Of a stretch of DNA of 30,157 nt, positions 23,982-30,157 are shown in pieces. The DNA comes from an uncultured Ruminococcus sp. (lineage in GTDB: Bacteria > Bacillota > Clostridia > Oscillospirales > CAG-272), in NCBI GenBank assembly GCA_900551005.1, contig URUL01000013.1, forward strand, positions 1 through 30,157, written 5' to 3'. Positions within the stretch are counted from its first letter, which is position 1, and each line of letters opens with the position of its first letter. The notes under the pieces are model-generated. The model did no database searches. It saw only the letters and a list, made by a program, of their open reading frames with translations, and had not been told where the DNA came from. Both the position numbers and the translations under genes were made by a program.

Positions 23982-25256
23982 TCAATTGAAGCAGTTCTTT
24001 ATTATTTCAATGACTTTTGCCTGATCACTATCGGTCATCTTGTTGTCGCTTGGCAGACAGCAACCACGTTCAAATATATCCGCACCGACATCAAAAACGC
24101 CGCCGGTAATATAGGCATTGGTTTTCGCGCGTCCTGAACCCTCGCGGGTTACAAATTCATGCATACGGTACATCGGTTGCATATGCATCGGCTTCCAAAT
24201 CGGACGTCCCTCGGCATTGACGGAGGCGATGGCTTCCAGTATTTCCGTAGGGCAGGTCTTGCCTTTCTCCGGTATATACAATGCTTTCGCGTCATCTCTG
24301 ATTTGTCGGCACATATACTTTTTATCAATAATCATAGCGGACAGCCAATAGTTTGGCTCAGCTCCGTCAATAATCGGATTCATTTTAATCGGCAGGTCTT
24401 TCAGACCGTCGCGGTAACGCTCATAAATTGCCTTTTTCTGTGCGATATGCTCCTCCAGATGAGGATACTGACCGCGAATGACACCCGCAATGACATTGCT
24501 CATGCGATAGTTATAGCCGACCTCCTCATGTTGGTACCACGGAGCTGCTTCGCGCGCTTGTGTGGACCACTTGCGTGCCTTGTTTGCCACTTCTATATCG
24601 TTTGTGAGCAGACATCCACCCGCCGAACCGGTAATGATCTTATTGCCGTTATAGCTGATAGCGGAATAATCGCCAAACGAACCGCATTGCTTGCCGTTCA
24701 ACGTTGCACCCATGGCTTCAGCGGCATCCTCAATGAGAAGTGCGCCGTGCTTTTCGCAGATTTCTTTTATCAGATCAATGCGTCCCGGGAAACCGTAAAG
24801 CTCCGCGCAAACAACGAGCTTTACATCGGGATACATTTCAAATGCCTTTTCCAGCGCTGCCGGATCCATATTCCACGATTCTGCTTCGGTATCAATGAAA
24901 ACGGGGATGCCGCCCTCGTATACAACAGGATTGAGCGTCGCATCAAAAGTCATGTCAGAGCAGAAAACCCGCTTGCCCTCCAGTGCGCCATGGCTGATGG
25001 CGGGCTTACCGTACAGTTTTTCTCCGGCGGATTTCACGCAAAGATGAAGTGCGGCAGTGCAACAGGACAGCGCGACCGCATATTTCATTTCAGATTTCTC
25101 GGCTGCAATGCGCTCTACCTCGTTGATATTGGCGCCGACCGTGGACATCCAGTTGGTTTCATACGCCTCAGTCATGTATTTCAGTTCCTCACCGTGCATG
25201 GTCGGCGAGGCAAGATATACTTTTTTCTCAAAAGGCTTGATTTTCGCGCTGTACAT
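23982..25256 (-). CDS. DegT/DnrJ/EryC1/StrS aminotransferase
   Basis: A 424-aa PLP-dependent sugar aminotransferase. Motifs: WMSTVGANINEVE, the SCCTAALHL phosphate loop (64-72), DMTFDATLNPV, LIEDAAEAMGA (D177, PLP-ring aspartate), and SYNGNKIITGSAGGCLLT with Schiff-base lysine K206. It converts a UDP-4-keto-6-deoxy-HexNAc to the 4-amino sugar, as PglE and PseC do. The dehydratase and acetyltransferase that usually flank such a gene (PglF, PglD) are not intact here. The FnlA-like dehydratase at the other end of the operon makes a 5-epimerised product and may or may not serve it. The ribosome binding site AAAGGA lies 7-8 bp before ATG, inside the tail of an upstream remnant. Confidence 0.9.
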   Translation of the reverse strand: MYSAKIKPFEKKVYLASPTMHGEELKYMTEAYETNWMSTVGANINEVERIAAEKSEMKYAVALSCCTAALHLCVKSAGEKLYGKPAISHGALEGKRVFCSDMTFDATLNPVVYEGGIPVFIDTEAESWNMDPAALEKAFEMYPDVKLVVCAELYGFPGRIDLIKEICEKHGALLIEDAAEAMGATLNGKQCGSFGDYSAISYNGNKIITGSAGGCLLTNDIEVANKARKWSTQAREAAPWYQHEEVGYNYRMSNVIAGVIRGQYPHLEEHIAQKKAIYERYRDGLKDLPIKMNPIIDGAEPNYWLSAMIIDKKYMCRQIRDDAKALYIPEKGKTCPTEILEAIASVNAEGRPIWKPMHMQPMYRMHEFVTREGSGRAKTNAYITGGVFDVGADIFERGCCLPSDNKMTDSDQAKVIEIIKNCFN

Positions 25257-25268
25257 TATTGGTTCCTT

Positions 25269-25439
25269 TCAATACTTATGTCCGTCGTTCATTTTCACAA
25301 TCTCGCTGTCCTCAATGACTGTGCTCTCATTGACAACAGTATCCTTCATGGCAACGGACGCGACATTTTCGTGAGCGTAATCCTGCATCTCGGCACGGTA
25401 GCCGACGGGAGCCGTTAACGCCGATAGCAATGATTGCCA
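25269..25439 (-). pseudogene. Remnant 3' end of an unidentified gene at the head of the polysaccharide operon
   Basis: A minus-strand frame of about 57 codons (…PVGYRAEMQDYAHENVASVA, then MKDTVVNESTVIEDSEIVKM, NDGHKY stop) ends 12 bp before the aminotransferase start. It lies downstream of the main promoter. It has no credible start with ribosome binding site, but its codon pattern looks coding. The spacing of V/I residues is faintly like hexapeptide-repeat acyltransferases, though this is too short to call. A separate in-frame stretch (MNFSMNIAINLLAIIAIG, starting near the transcription start) lies just upstream in another frame. The most likely reading is that the first gene of the operon was deleted, leaving its tail beside the promoter. 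Confidence 0.45.
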
Positions 25440-25477
25440 ACAAATTTATTGCAATATTCATTGAAAAATTCATATTT

Positions 25478-25506
25478 ATGATACCACACATATGGAATTT
25501 TGTCAA
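25478..25506 (-). promoter_or_regulatory. Sigma-A promoter of the polysaccharide operon
   Basis: On the minus strand the -35 box is TTGACA (25506-25501), perfect consensus. A 17-bp spacer follows, then the -10 box TATCAT (25483-25478). Transcription would start near 25471 and read through the remnant into the aminotransferase gene. No other equally good promoter was found upstream of the following genes. Confidence 0.8.
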
Positions 25507-25624
25507 TATCCTTTGGTCGAAAATATCCGATATATGACGTAATATCTTGTTCGTTTTTTTAAGAAAAGTGCACCATATAGATATACCTCGTGATCGAATC
25601 GAAAATATTCGTCTAAATTCATAC

Positions 25625-25643
25625 GTGAGGGCAAGAACCTCAC
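25625..25643 (-). terminator. Possible weak terminator after the RdRP-like operon
   Basis: A 6-bp stem GTGAGG (25625-25630) with CCTCAC (25638-25643) encloses a 7-nt loop, 12 bp after the stop codon of the 285-aa protein. No clear T-run follows on the minus strand, so readthrough toward the polysaccharide promoter is possible. Confidence 0.35.
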
Positions 25644-25655
25644 TTGGCTGAAAAT

Positions 25656-26513
25656 TCACACCTTCACCCGATACAGACATACTCCGTTCTGTGTTTCCTT
25701 GCGTTCTATCAGCTCTTTCGGCAGCTTCGGGAGATACTTTCTTGACAGCGAATTGCTGTGCAGGTATGCCTCGATATTGCTGACGGGCAGGACGCACCAA
25801 TCTGTGTCGTCGGGCTTGTTTGCAATGTAATACGCAACGAGCGTGCGGACGACATCAAACGGGATTCCCTTTGGCGTCAGCTCATGTATGCGCTGCTCGA
25901 CCTCATCGGGAATCTCGACAGATTGTCTGCGCAAAGGTCCCAGCTCCAGCGCATCGGCAACAGCGTCGTCAAAGCGGGTGAGCCACTCACTCTTGGTGTT
26001 CATAGCGTACAGCGACACCTGGAATTGTTGTACTTTCTTCTGCCATGCGTCTATAATGGCTTTTTGTTCGTCGCAGAAAGCGGCGGCATGCGCATTGACC
26101 TTGCCGGGATTGCTTGTAACGAAGTCACAAATCCCTTTGAGATGCCGGACATACCACCCATTCCCTTCTGCATCTACCAGCTCGGGAAACTCTGCCGAAA
26201 GCTCACGGAAATCGGTTTTGAACTGCCACTCCTCCTTGGGGGTGGCAGTTTTTCTTTCCGGCACACTGCACCAGGCGCAGAGCGCCCGGCGGGCAATGTC
26301 GACGCGCGTGTATGGGACGCCGTCCCGGGGACTGCCGCAAGGAAAATGAAACAGATATCCGCGGGCGACGATGGTAAAAATACGACCGAACCCGATGTTT
26401 TGCCGCATCATGTCCATGGTAAACCGCCCGAGAAACGACATATCCTTTTTATCTCGCACCGAGTAAACCGGCTTTGCGGTATAGTCGAGAAATTCATTCC
26501 ATTCGTTCGTCAT
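25656..26513 (-). CDS. Unrecognised 285-aa protein, partner of the RdRP-like gene
   Basis: I do not recognise this family. The start at 26513 (MTNEWNEFLDYTAKPVYSVR) is set by GAGGGA 6 bp upstream; the longer open frame has no site. The protein is soluble, rich in charged and aromatic residues, and has no signal peptide or membrane segment. Visible elements are FGRIFTIVARGYLFHFP (about 38-54), a CAWC cysteine pair (about 75-78), an Asp/Lys-rich helical middle (KAIIDAWQKKVQQFQVSLYA) and a C-terminus (NIEAYLHSNSLSRKYLPKL ... CLYRVKV) that could be a small winged-helix-like domain. It begins 11 bp after the RdRP-like gene in the same orientation, so it is almost surely co-expressed. A role as RNA-binding or regulatory partner is only a guess. 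Confidence 0.75.
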   Translation of the reverse strand: MTNEWNEFLDYTAKPVYSVRDKKDMSFLGRFTMDMMRQNIGFGRIFTIVARGYLFHFPCGSPRDGVPYTRVDIARRALCAWCSVPERKTATPKEEWQFKTDFRELSAEFPELVDAEGNGWYVRHLKGICDFVTSNPGKVNAHAAAFCDEQKAIIDAWQKKVQQFQVSLYAMNTKSEWLTRFDDAVADALELGPLRRQSVEIPDEVEQRIHELTPKGIPFDVVRTLVAYYIANKPDDTDWCVLPVSNIEAYLHSNSLSRKYLPKLPKELIERKETQNGVCLYRVKV

Positions 26514-26524
26514 AAAAGTCCCTC

Positions 26525-29521
26525 TCAGTTCAGATAATACTCCGCCTCGCGCCAGAGAACGTCCCAAATGAAATCGCGCTCGTCAAGTGCAACGACACAG
26601 CGAAACATCGCATACTGCGGCACGGCGCGGTAAAGCTCGAGTCGGCAGGCATCGGCGACAGCCTCACTCCAGCCGGTGTCCGGGGCGTTTTTGTATGCCT
26701 CGGTCAAACGGTTCATGATCGGCGGATCGTTTTCATAATTAAGGCGCAGACGGCTCCTGCGGCGGTTTTCATTGTCCGCGTCGGCGACAAGGTCTAAAAG
26801 CATTCGATAGCCGCCATGCCTGAAATCACAGAACAGCTCATAATACCCGGAAAATTCCGCCTCGGGTAGCAATTCCGTAAGCAGCGGCAGCCGTTTCTCC
26901 TCGGGCATCAGGTGCCACGAGCGTTCCTTCAACGCCCTGCGAACGTCGGCAACACGCTCGGGCGAAAGGCAGGGGAATAGCGTGTAGAGCGCGTCGATAT
27001 CGGTTTGCGCATCTTCATCGCGCATAAATAAGATGCGCTCGATGTCCTTTCTTCTGCCCTTGTCCGTCAGCGAATGACGGATGGCGCGGATGCGGGTAAG
27101 GCATTTTCGATAGTCTTCAATGATCTCCGCCGTCAGACGAAGATGCTCGGGGTCGAGCTGTTCCTGCCAGCCCGGGTGAGCGGCAAAGAAAAACAGTTTA
27201 TCGTACGGAGCCGGACGTCGTTCGCGCTTTGTTGTCTGCTTTTTGAGCATAAAGGCGAGGTACGGCAGGCGCTCAACCGCAGATGTGACAGCCGTCCAGT
27301 CGGTTTTCTCAAGTTCTTTTTCGAAATTGCCGGGAAAGTGCGGCGCATTTGCCTGGCGGTTTGCCGAGGCGCTGTCGAGCAGATTTTTGTAACGCAAAAA
27401 GGGTGTGCGCTCAACCGACGGTCGGTCGAGGTAGTCGGACAAATCCGGCTTGATGCCGCTTTTCGCCGAGTCGATTTCAAGTCCGGTCAGAATGGCGAGC
27501 GACTCCGCTTCGCGCCGATAATGCTCACGCCGTTCGGACTGTGCTTCCCGGTCGTAGGCAATGAGAGTGCGGTCGAGCGCGGCATTGGAGATCTGCCCGA
27601 CGCGGGAGGAAAAGGTGCTTTTTACCGTTTCAAAACGGGCACGCCAGTCGGACGCATCCGCCAGACGCGGCTCTGCGGCAGGAATGTGAAGCAGAGGCAA
27701 CGTCCGGCTTCTGTCTCCTGCCATACAGTCCGAGAGAAGCGGCTCGAGGATAACCTTGATTCTGTCGCCGTCATAGTCCGCACCGCCCAACCGTTCGGCA
27801 ATCAGCGATTGTGGTGAGACCATGGCGATGCCGGTGAGATGACCGAAAAGCCGTTCTCTCAGCCTGCTGTGGACAGAGGGAAAGCGCGCCGAAACATCCT
27901 CATTGCGGGATATGTGCGGATTGCGCAGCAGTACCGCGCATTGCTCCGAGCCGCCCATAAGCTCGGGACAGTACACCTCGTCCGCCGATAACTGCCCATC
28001 CTTAAGCTCGGCACATATCCCGGCTGCATCCGGATTATTTTCGGCATAAGGCGCGAGCAGTCCGCGCAAAAACAGCATAAGGTCGCCCGAAAGATAACGC
28101 ACGCATCCGCGCACCGTGATATTGCCCCGCGCATATTCGGTTACTATGCGGTCGAGTTCGCGGTCGAGTTGGTCGACAAATACCTTCTCGTCGATCAAAA
28201 GATCGTTGCGGTACAGGCACTGCGCCAGCGCGTAGCTTTTTGTCCCCGGTTTCCGGCTCGCGTTGTCAACGATAAAGTCGAAGCGGGTGAAATCGTCGTT
28301 TTGCAGACGGTAATAGCGCTCCTCCGTCGTTTTGGTAAGCCACTGCTCCCGTTCATTTTCGGGATCGGTATCCCATCCGAGCGGTTTGTCAAACGGACGG
28401 AAGCTGTCGGCAGTCAGAGAAAGTGTGGAGAGAAACTGATAGTTCAGCTCGGTGTAGTTGCCCGACGGCGTGTCGGCTCCGGAAATATAGAGTGCATGGC
28501 CGAAGCGGCGGCAACGGGCAAGATATTCCGAAAAGGCAATGCGGTTTTCTCTCATCCAGCCGCATCCCTTGAATTGGCTTTTGGTCAGTATCATGCGAAT
28601 CTTTCCGACCGGATGCGAAACGCCCCACATATCCTTGATCTCCCCGATAGCCGCCATGCGGAACAGTCCCGCAAAATCCACCGAATGTACCATTCCCTTG
28701 ATATAGGGCAACCGAATTTGAAAAGAGGTGTGAGAGATGCCGTCGTCCAGCGCGGCGTTGATCACCGACGCAAAATCCGGAGAGACAAGCCCCTCTCCGT
28801 CAAACTCGGTAACCTCAATGTCGGCAGTCTTTTCAACACGCTCGTAGCGTCTTACCTCGCCGGTGCCCGTCCTGTCTTGTACCGTCACGACGGGAATGTC
28901 ACGGAATATTTCTTTCGGATCGTCAATAACAACGATGCTGTCGGGATCAAACAGAACGTCACATTCAACGCGCGTTCCGCTTGAAAACATCAGTCCGTTG
29001 TAGGCGTAGAGCTTGGACAGCTGACAGATGCCGATTTCCATGCCCAGCATCATGCGCTCGCGCAAAGGCTCATACACATCGGCGCGGACAAAGGACAGCC
29101 GTGCGTGGCGGCTCATGTTGCCCGAGCGCTCGAAGGCAAGATAGCGGCACGGACCATTCCCGAGGTCGAGCGAGATACCCTCGGGACGAAACAGTGACTC
29201 GGCCTTTTTCTGCCGATCGGCGTATTTCTTACGCTTGGCATCGCGGTCAAAAACACCCGAAAAATCAAGATAAATGAGTACGTCATACAGGTCGTCGATA
29301 ACAGCATCCTTTTCGGGGGACTTGTATTCTTCACCATGCAGGACGCACATTGCCTGGTGGAAAATGGCGTTGTTCTCCTGCTCGGCATTGCCGCGCAAAA
29401 TCACCGTCCCGGTTTCGGTACGGTTCAATGAGATAGTATGGAAGCCATCGGGAGCTTGTTTTGCGTAGGCAAGTATCGCTGCGGCAGACAGAAGCGGAAT
29501 TCGGTATCGGATATGCGGCAT
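26525..29521 (-). CDS. Two-barrel RNA polymerase / eukaryotic-type RdRP homologue (QDE-1/YonO-like)
   Basis: A 998-aa protein. The ATG at 29521 is chosen because GGAGG lies 5 bp before it; the upstream GTG at 29533 overlaps that site. Conserved blocks of cellular RNA-dependent RNA polymerases occur in order: YNGLMFSSGT (NGLMFSSG at 175-182), DGEGLVSP (241-248), SFQIRLPYIKGM (266-277), KSQFKG, LLRNPHISRNEDVS (R533-H536) and GGADYDGDRIKVIL with the metal-binding D582-Y-D584-G-D586. RNPx(H)...DV about 50 residues before DxDGD is the pattern of the catalytic double-psi beta-barrel in QDE-1; DxDGD is shared with RNA polymerase beta-prime. Known bacterial relatives include phage SPbeta YonO (about 900 aa, DNA-dependent). 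Template and product type here are unknown. The C-terminal 400 residues are charged, helical and without recognisable motifs. Confidence 0.85.
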   Translation of the reverse strand: MPHIRYRIPLLSAAAILAYAKQAPDGFHTISLNRTETGTVILRGNAEQENNAIFHQAMCVLHGEEYKSPEKDAVIDDLYDVLIYLDFSGVFDRDAKRKKYADRQKKAESLFRPEGISLDLGNGPCRYLAFERSGNMSRHARLSFVRADVYEPLRERMMLGMEIGICQLSKLYAYNGLMFSSGTRVECDVLFDPDSIVVIDDPKEIFRDIPVVTVQDRTGTGEVRRYERVEKTADIEVTEFDGEGLVSPDFASVINAALDDGISHTSFQIRLPYIKGMVHSVDFAGLFRMAAIGEIKDMWGVSHPVGKIRMILTKSQFKGCGWMRENRIAFSEYLARCRRFGHALYISGADTPSGNYTELNYQFLSTLSLTADSFRPFDKPLGWDTDPENEREQWLTKTTEERYYRLQNDDFTRFDFIVDNASRKPGTKSYALAQCLYRNDLLIDEKVFVDQLDRELDRIVTEYARGNITVRGCVRYLSGDLMLFLRGLLAPYAENNPDAAGICAELKDGQLSADEVYCPELMGGSEQCAVLLRNPHISRNEDVSARFPSVHSRLRERLFGHLTGIAMVSPQSLIAERLGGADYDGDRIKVILEPLLSDCMAGDRSRTLPLLHIPAAEPRLADASDWRARFETVKSTFSSRVGQISNAALDRTLIAYDREAQSERREHYRREAESLAILTGLEIDSAKSGIKPDLSDYLDRPSVERTPFLRYKNLLDSASANRQANAPHFPGNFEKELEKTDWTAVTSAVERLPYLAFMLKKQTTKRERRPAPYDKLFFFAAHPGWQEQLDPEHLRLTAEIIEDYRKCLTRIRAIRHSLTDKGRRKDIERILFMRDEDAQTDIDALYTLFPCLSPERVADVRRALKERSWHLMPEEKRLPLLTELLPEAEFSGYYELFCDFRHGGYRMLLDLVADADNENRRRSRLRLNYENDPPIMNRLTEAYKNAPDTGWSEAVADACRLELYRAVPQYAMFRCVVALDERDFIWDVLWREAEYYLN

Positions 29522-29537
29522 GTTAACCTCCACGATA

Positions 29538-29577
29538 TTGATACAATCAGTATATCAAAGATTCGGATAGTAGTCAA
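29538..29577 (-). promoter_or_regulatory. Sigma-A promoter of the RdRP-like operon with overlapping inverted repeat
   Basis: Minus strand: -35 TTGACT (29577-29572), 17-bp spacer, -10 TATACT (29554-29549), giving a leader of about 20 nt that ends in the GGAGG site. An inverted repeat TTGATA (29538-29543) / TATCAA (29553-29558) straddles the -10 box and start site and could be an operator. The promoter is near consensus, so the operon should be active unless repressed. Confidence 0.8.
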
Positions 29578-29682
29578 GTATGAACATAAAATACTACCCC
29601 CACAATCTCAAAATTTTTGTGTCGGACAACATTTATATACTTACCGACCGAAAAAAATAATAATCAAAGAAAGGAAAAAATT

Positions 29683-29829
29683 ATGAACCAGACAAACAAC
29701 AAAGAACCGCCGGAATCGGCGGTCAAAGTGCAAAGTGCACCGTGTGAGGACTCTCGCGGCACCGAATTACAGACGATACACGAATCACGTTATGCACCAC
29801 CATACACCGCGCAGCTTCCGACGGTTTGA
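29683..29829 (+). CDS. Possible 48-aa peptide, divergent from the RdRP-like operon
   Basis: A short frame (MNQTNNKEPPESAVKVQSAP, 48 aa) has a good ribosome binding site, AAAGGA about 6-8 bp before ATG. It overlaps the tail of the HAD remnant on the other strand and contains the hairpin at 29706-29723, so it may be a chance frame or the start of a gene replaced by the HAD fragment. No homology is recognised, and no strong plus-strand promoter is visible. Confidence 0.25.
   Translation: MNQTNNKEPPESAVKVQSAPCEDSRGTELQTIHESRYAPPYTAQLPTV
29706..29723 (-). terminator. Hairpin terminator after the HAD remnant
   Basis: A perfect 7-bp stem, ACCGCCG (29706-29712) with CGGCGGT (29717-29723), has a GAAT/ATTC tetraloop. 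On the minus strand it begins at the stop codon of the HAD frame and is followed by TTCTTTGTTGTTTG, the usual form of an intrinsic terminator. Confidence 0.6.
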
Positions 29830-30157
29830 AGAAGACAACGCCCAACCGAATGCCCCAGAAATTTAAGACAAACAGCGCCGCCTGAATCCCGGGATAGGCA
29901 TGGGCGTGATCCATTTTAACAGCGTTATACTTCACCTTAAACATAGCGTAAGCTTCTTCCAGCTGTTCCGGTGAGAGCTGGTGCTCAAAAGCGCGCTCTA
30001 CCAGCTTTTTGGCGCCGTTGCCTACCAATTTCTTATAATCTGCCTGGGTCCATTTGGGCGTGCGGCCGTACTGCTCCAGCACATAGTCCGTAGCCAGTCC
30101 CAGATCATCAATCGTATTCACCAGCGTGCCGTCCAAATCAAAGATGGCGCATTTAAA
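29723..30157 (-). pseudogene. Decayed HAD-family phosphatase (Gph/PGP-like), running off the right edge
   Basis: The minus-strand frame is open to the window edge and reads IFDLDGTLVNTIDDLGLATD (motif I DxDGT intact), then WTQADYKKLVGNGAKKLVER and HAYPGIQAAL, as in phosphoglycolate phosphatase-like enzymes. Motif II is damaged: the family reads GVVTNKP, this reads GVVFFKP, so the conserved Thr is lost. Homology stops after EAARCMVVHN (about 29789). The remaining residues (VIRVSSVIRC...) do not resemble the family, and motifs III and IV are missing. Full-length relatives are about 215 aa. The gene is therefore truncated at its 3' end and probably inactive; the 5' start lies outside the window. 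Confidence 0.75.

Noticed and set aside
24159..25418. Long plus-strand open frame (419 codons)
   Set aside because: Antisense to the DegT aminotransferase, whose PLP motifs are intact on the minus strand.
25327..25800. 157-codon minus-strand open frame overlapping the operon promoter
   Set aside because: It runs across the end of the 285-aa gene in another frame, through the promoter and into the remnant, without a usable start; it has no consistent coding character.
27074..28984. Plus-strand open frames of 247 and 271 codons
   Set aside because: They are opposite the conserved RdRP-like blocks; high GC makes long antisense frames expected here.
26525..29521. Viral-type RNA-dependent RNA polymerase or reverse transcriptase
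   Set aside because: There is no GDD or YxDD palm-domain context; the DxDGD with RNPH and SFQIR blocks fits the double-psi barrel class instead.
26525..29521. Fragment of the housekeeping RNA polymerase beta-prime subunit
   Set aside because: The catalytic motif is shared, but the surrounding sequence is not the NADFDGD context of beta-prime and none of the zinc-binding, bridge-helix or trigger-loop wording is present.
1..30157. tRNA, rRNA, riboswitch or transposase genes
   Set aside because: Looked for characteristic arms, conserved cores and transposase motifs by eye; nothing convincing was found.

Overview
The window looks like a chromosomal segment of a gut-type, Gram-positive, spore-lineage Clostridia (Oscillospirales/Lachnospirales-like). 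The taxonomic cues are a TrpXYZ-type ABC transporter, a SpoVT/AbrB N-terminus, strong GGAGG ribosome binding sites, sigma-A promoters with 17-bp spacers, EpsG-type polymerase and LicD genes, and a secreted protein with cell-wall-binding-type repeats. No rRNA, tRNA, CRISPR array or intact transposase was seen.

Layout. (1) 1-1246, plus strand: the 3' end of an ABC permease, its ATPase and a clear terminator. (2) 1370-1549: a truncated SpoVT/AbrB-like reading frame. (3) 25.5 kb down to 1.6 kb, minus strand: a surface-polysaccharide locus. It appears to start at a near-consensus promoter (25478-25506) and to end at a hairpin (1556-1585). In transcription order it encodes a degenerate 3' remnant, a DegT aminotransferase, a PglC-type phosphoglycosyl transferase, an ATP-grasp enzyme, a divergent DegT-like enzyme, a FemAB/GNAT protein, a decayed GT4 remnant, an intact GT4, two GT2s, an EpsG-type polymerase, another GT4, LicD, a 1546-aa secreted phosphodiester-glycosidase-like protein with four 76-aa repeats, a GT2, a Wzx flippase, a DHH phosphoesterase, a NadM-like nucleotidyltransferase, a histidine-phosphatase-fold protein, and finally FnlA/CapE and FnlC/CapG nucleotide-sugar enzymes. 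This reads as a Wzx/Wzy-type pathway: the phosphoglycosyl transferase primes undecaprenyl phosphate, the glycosyltransferases build the repeat, LicD and possibly the FemAB group decorate it, Wzx flips it and EpsG polymerises it.

(4) 25656-29521, minus strand, with its own near-consensus promoter: a two-gene operon that is the most unusual part of the window. The 998-aa product carries, in the expected order, the conserved blocks of eukaryotic-type (QDE-1-like) RNA-dependent RNA polymerases and their bacterial/phage two-barrel relatives such as YonO: NGLMFSSG, DGEGLVSP, SFQIR...KG, RNPH and the catalytic DYDGD. An unrecognised 285-aa protein follows 11 bp downstream. No Argonaute, Dicer-like or phage structural gene is visible beside it. 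(5) 29.7-30.2 kb: a decayed HAD phosphatase gene running off the right edge, with its own terminator-like hairpin.

Functional calls rest on motifs read by eye; no database search was possible.
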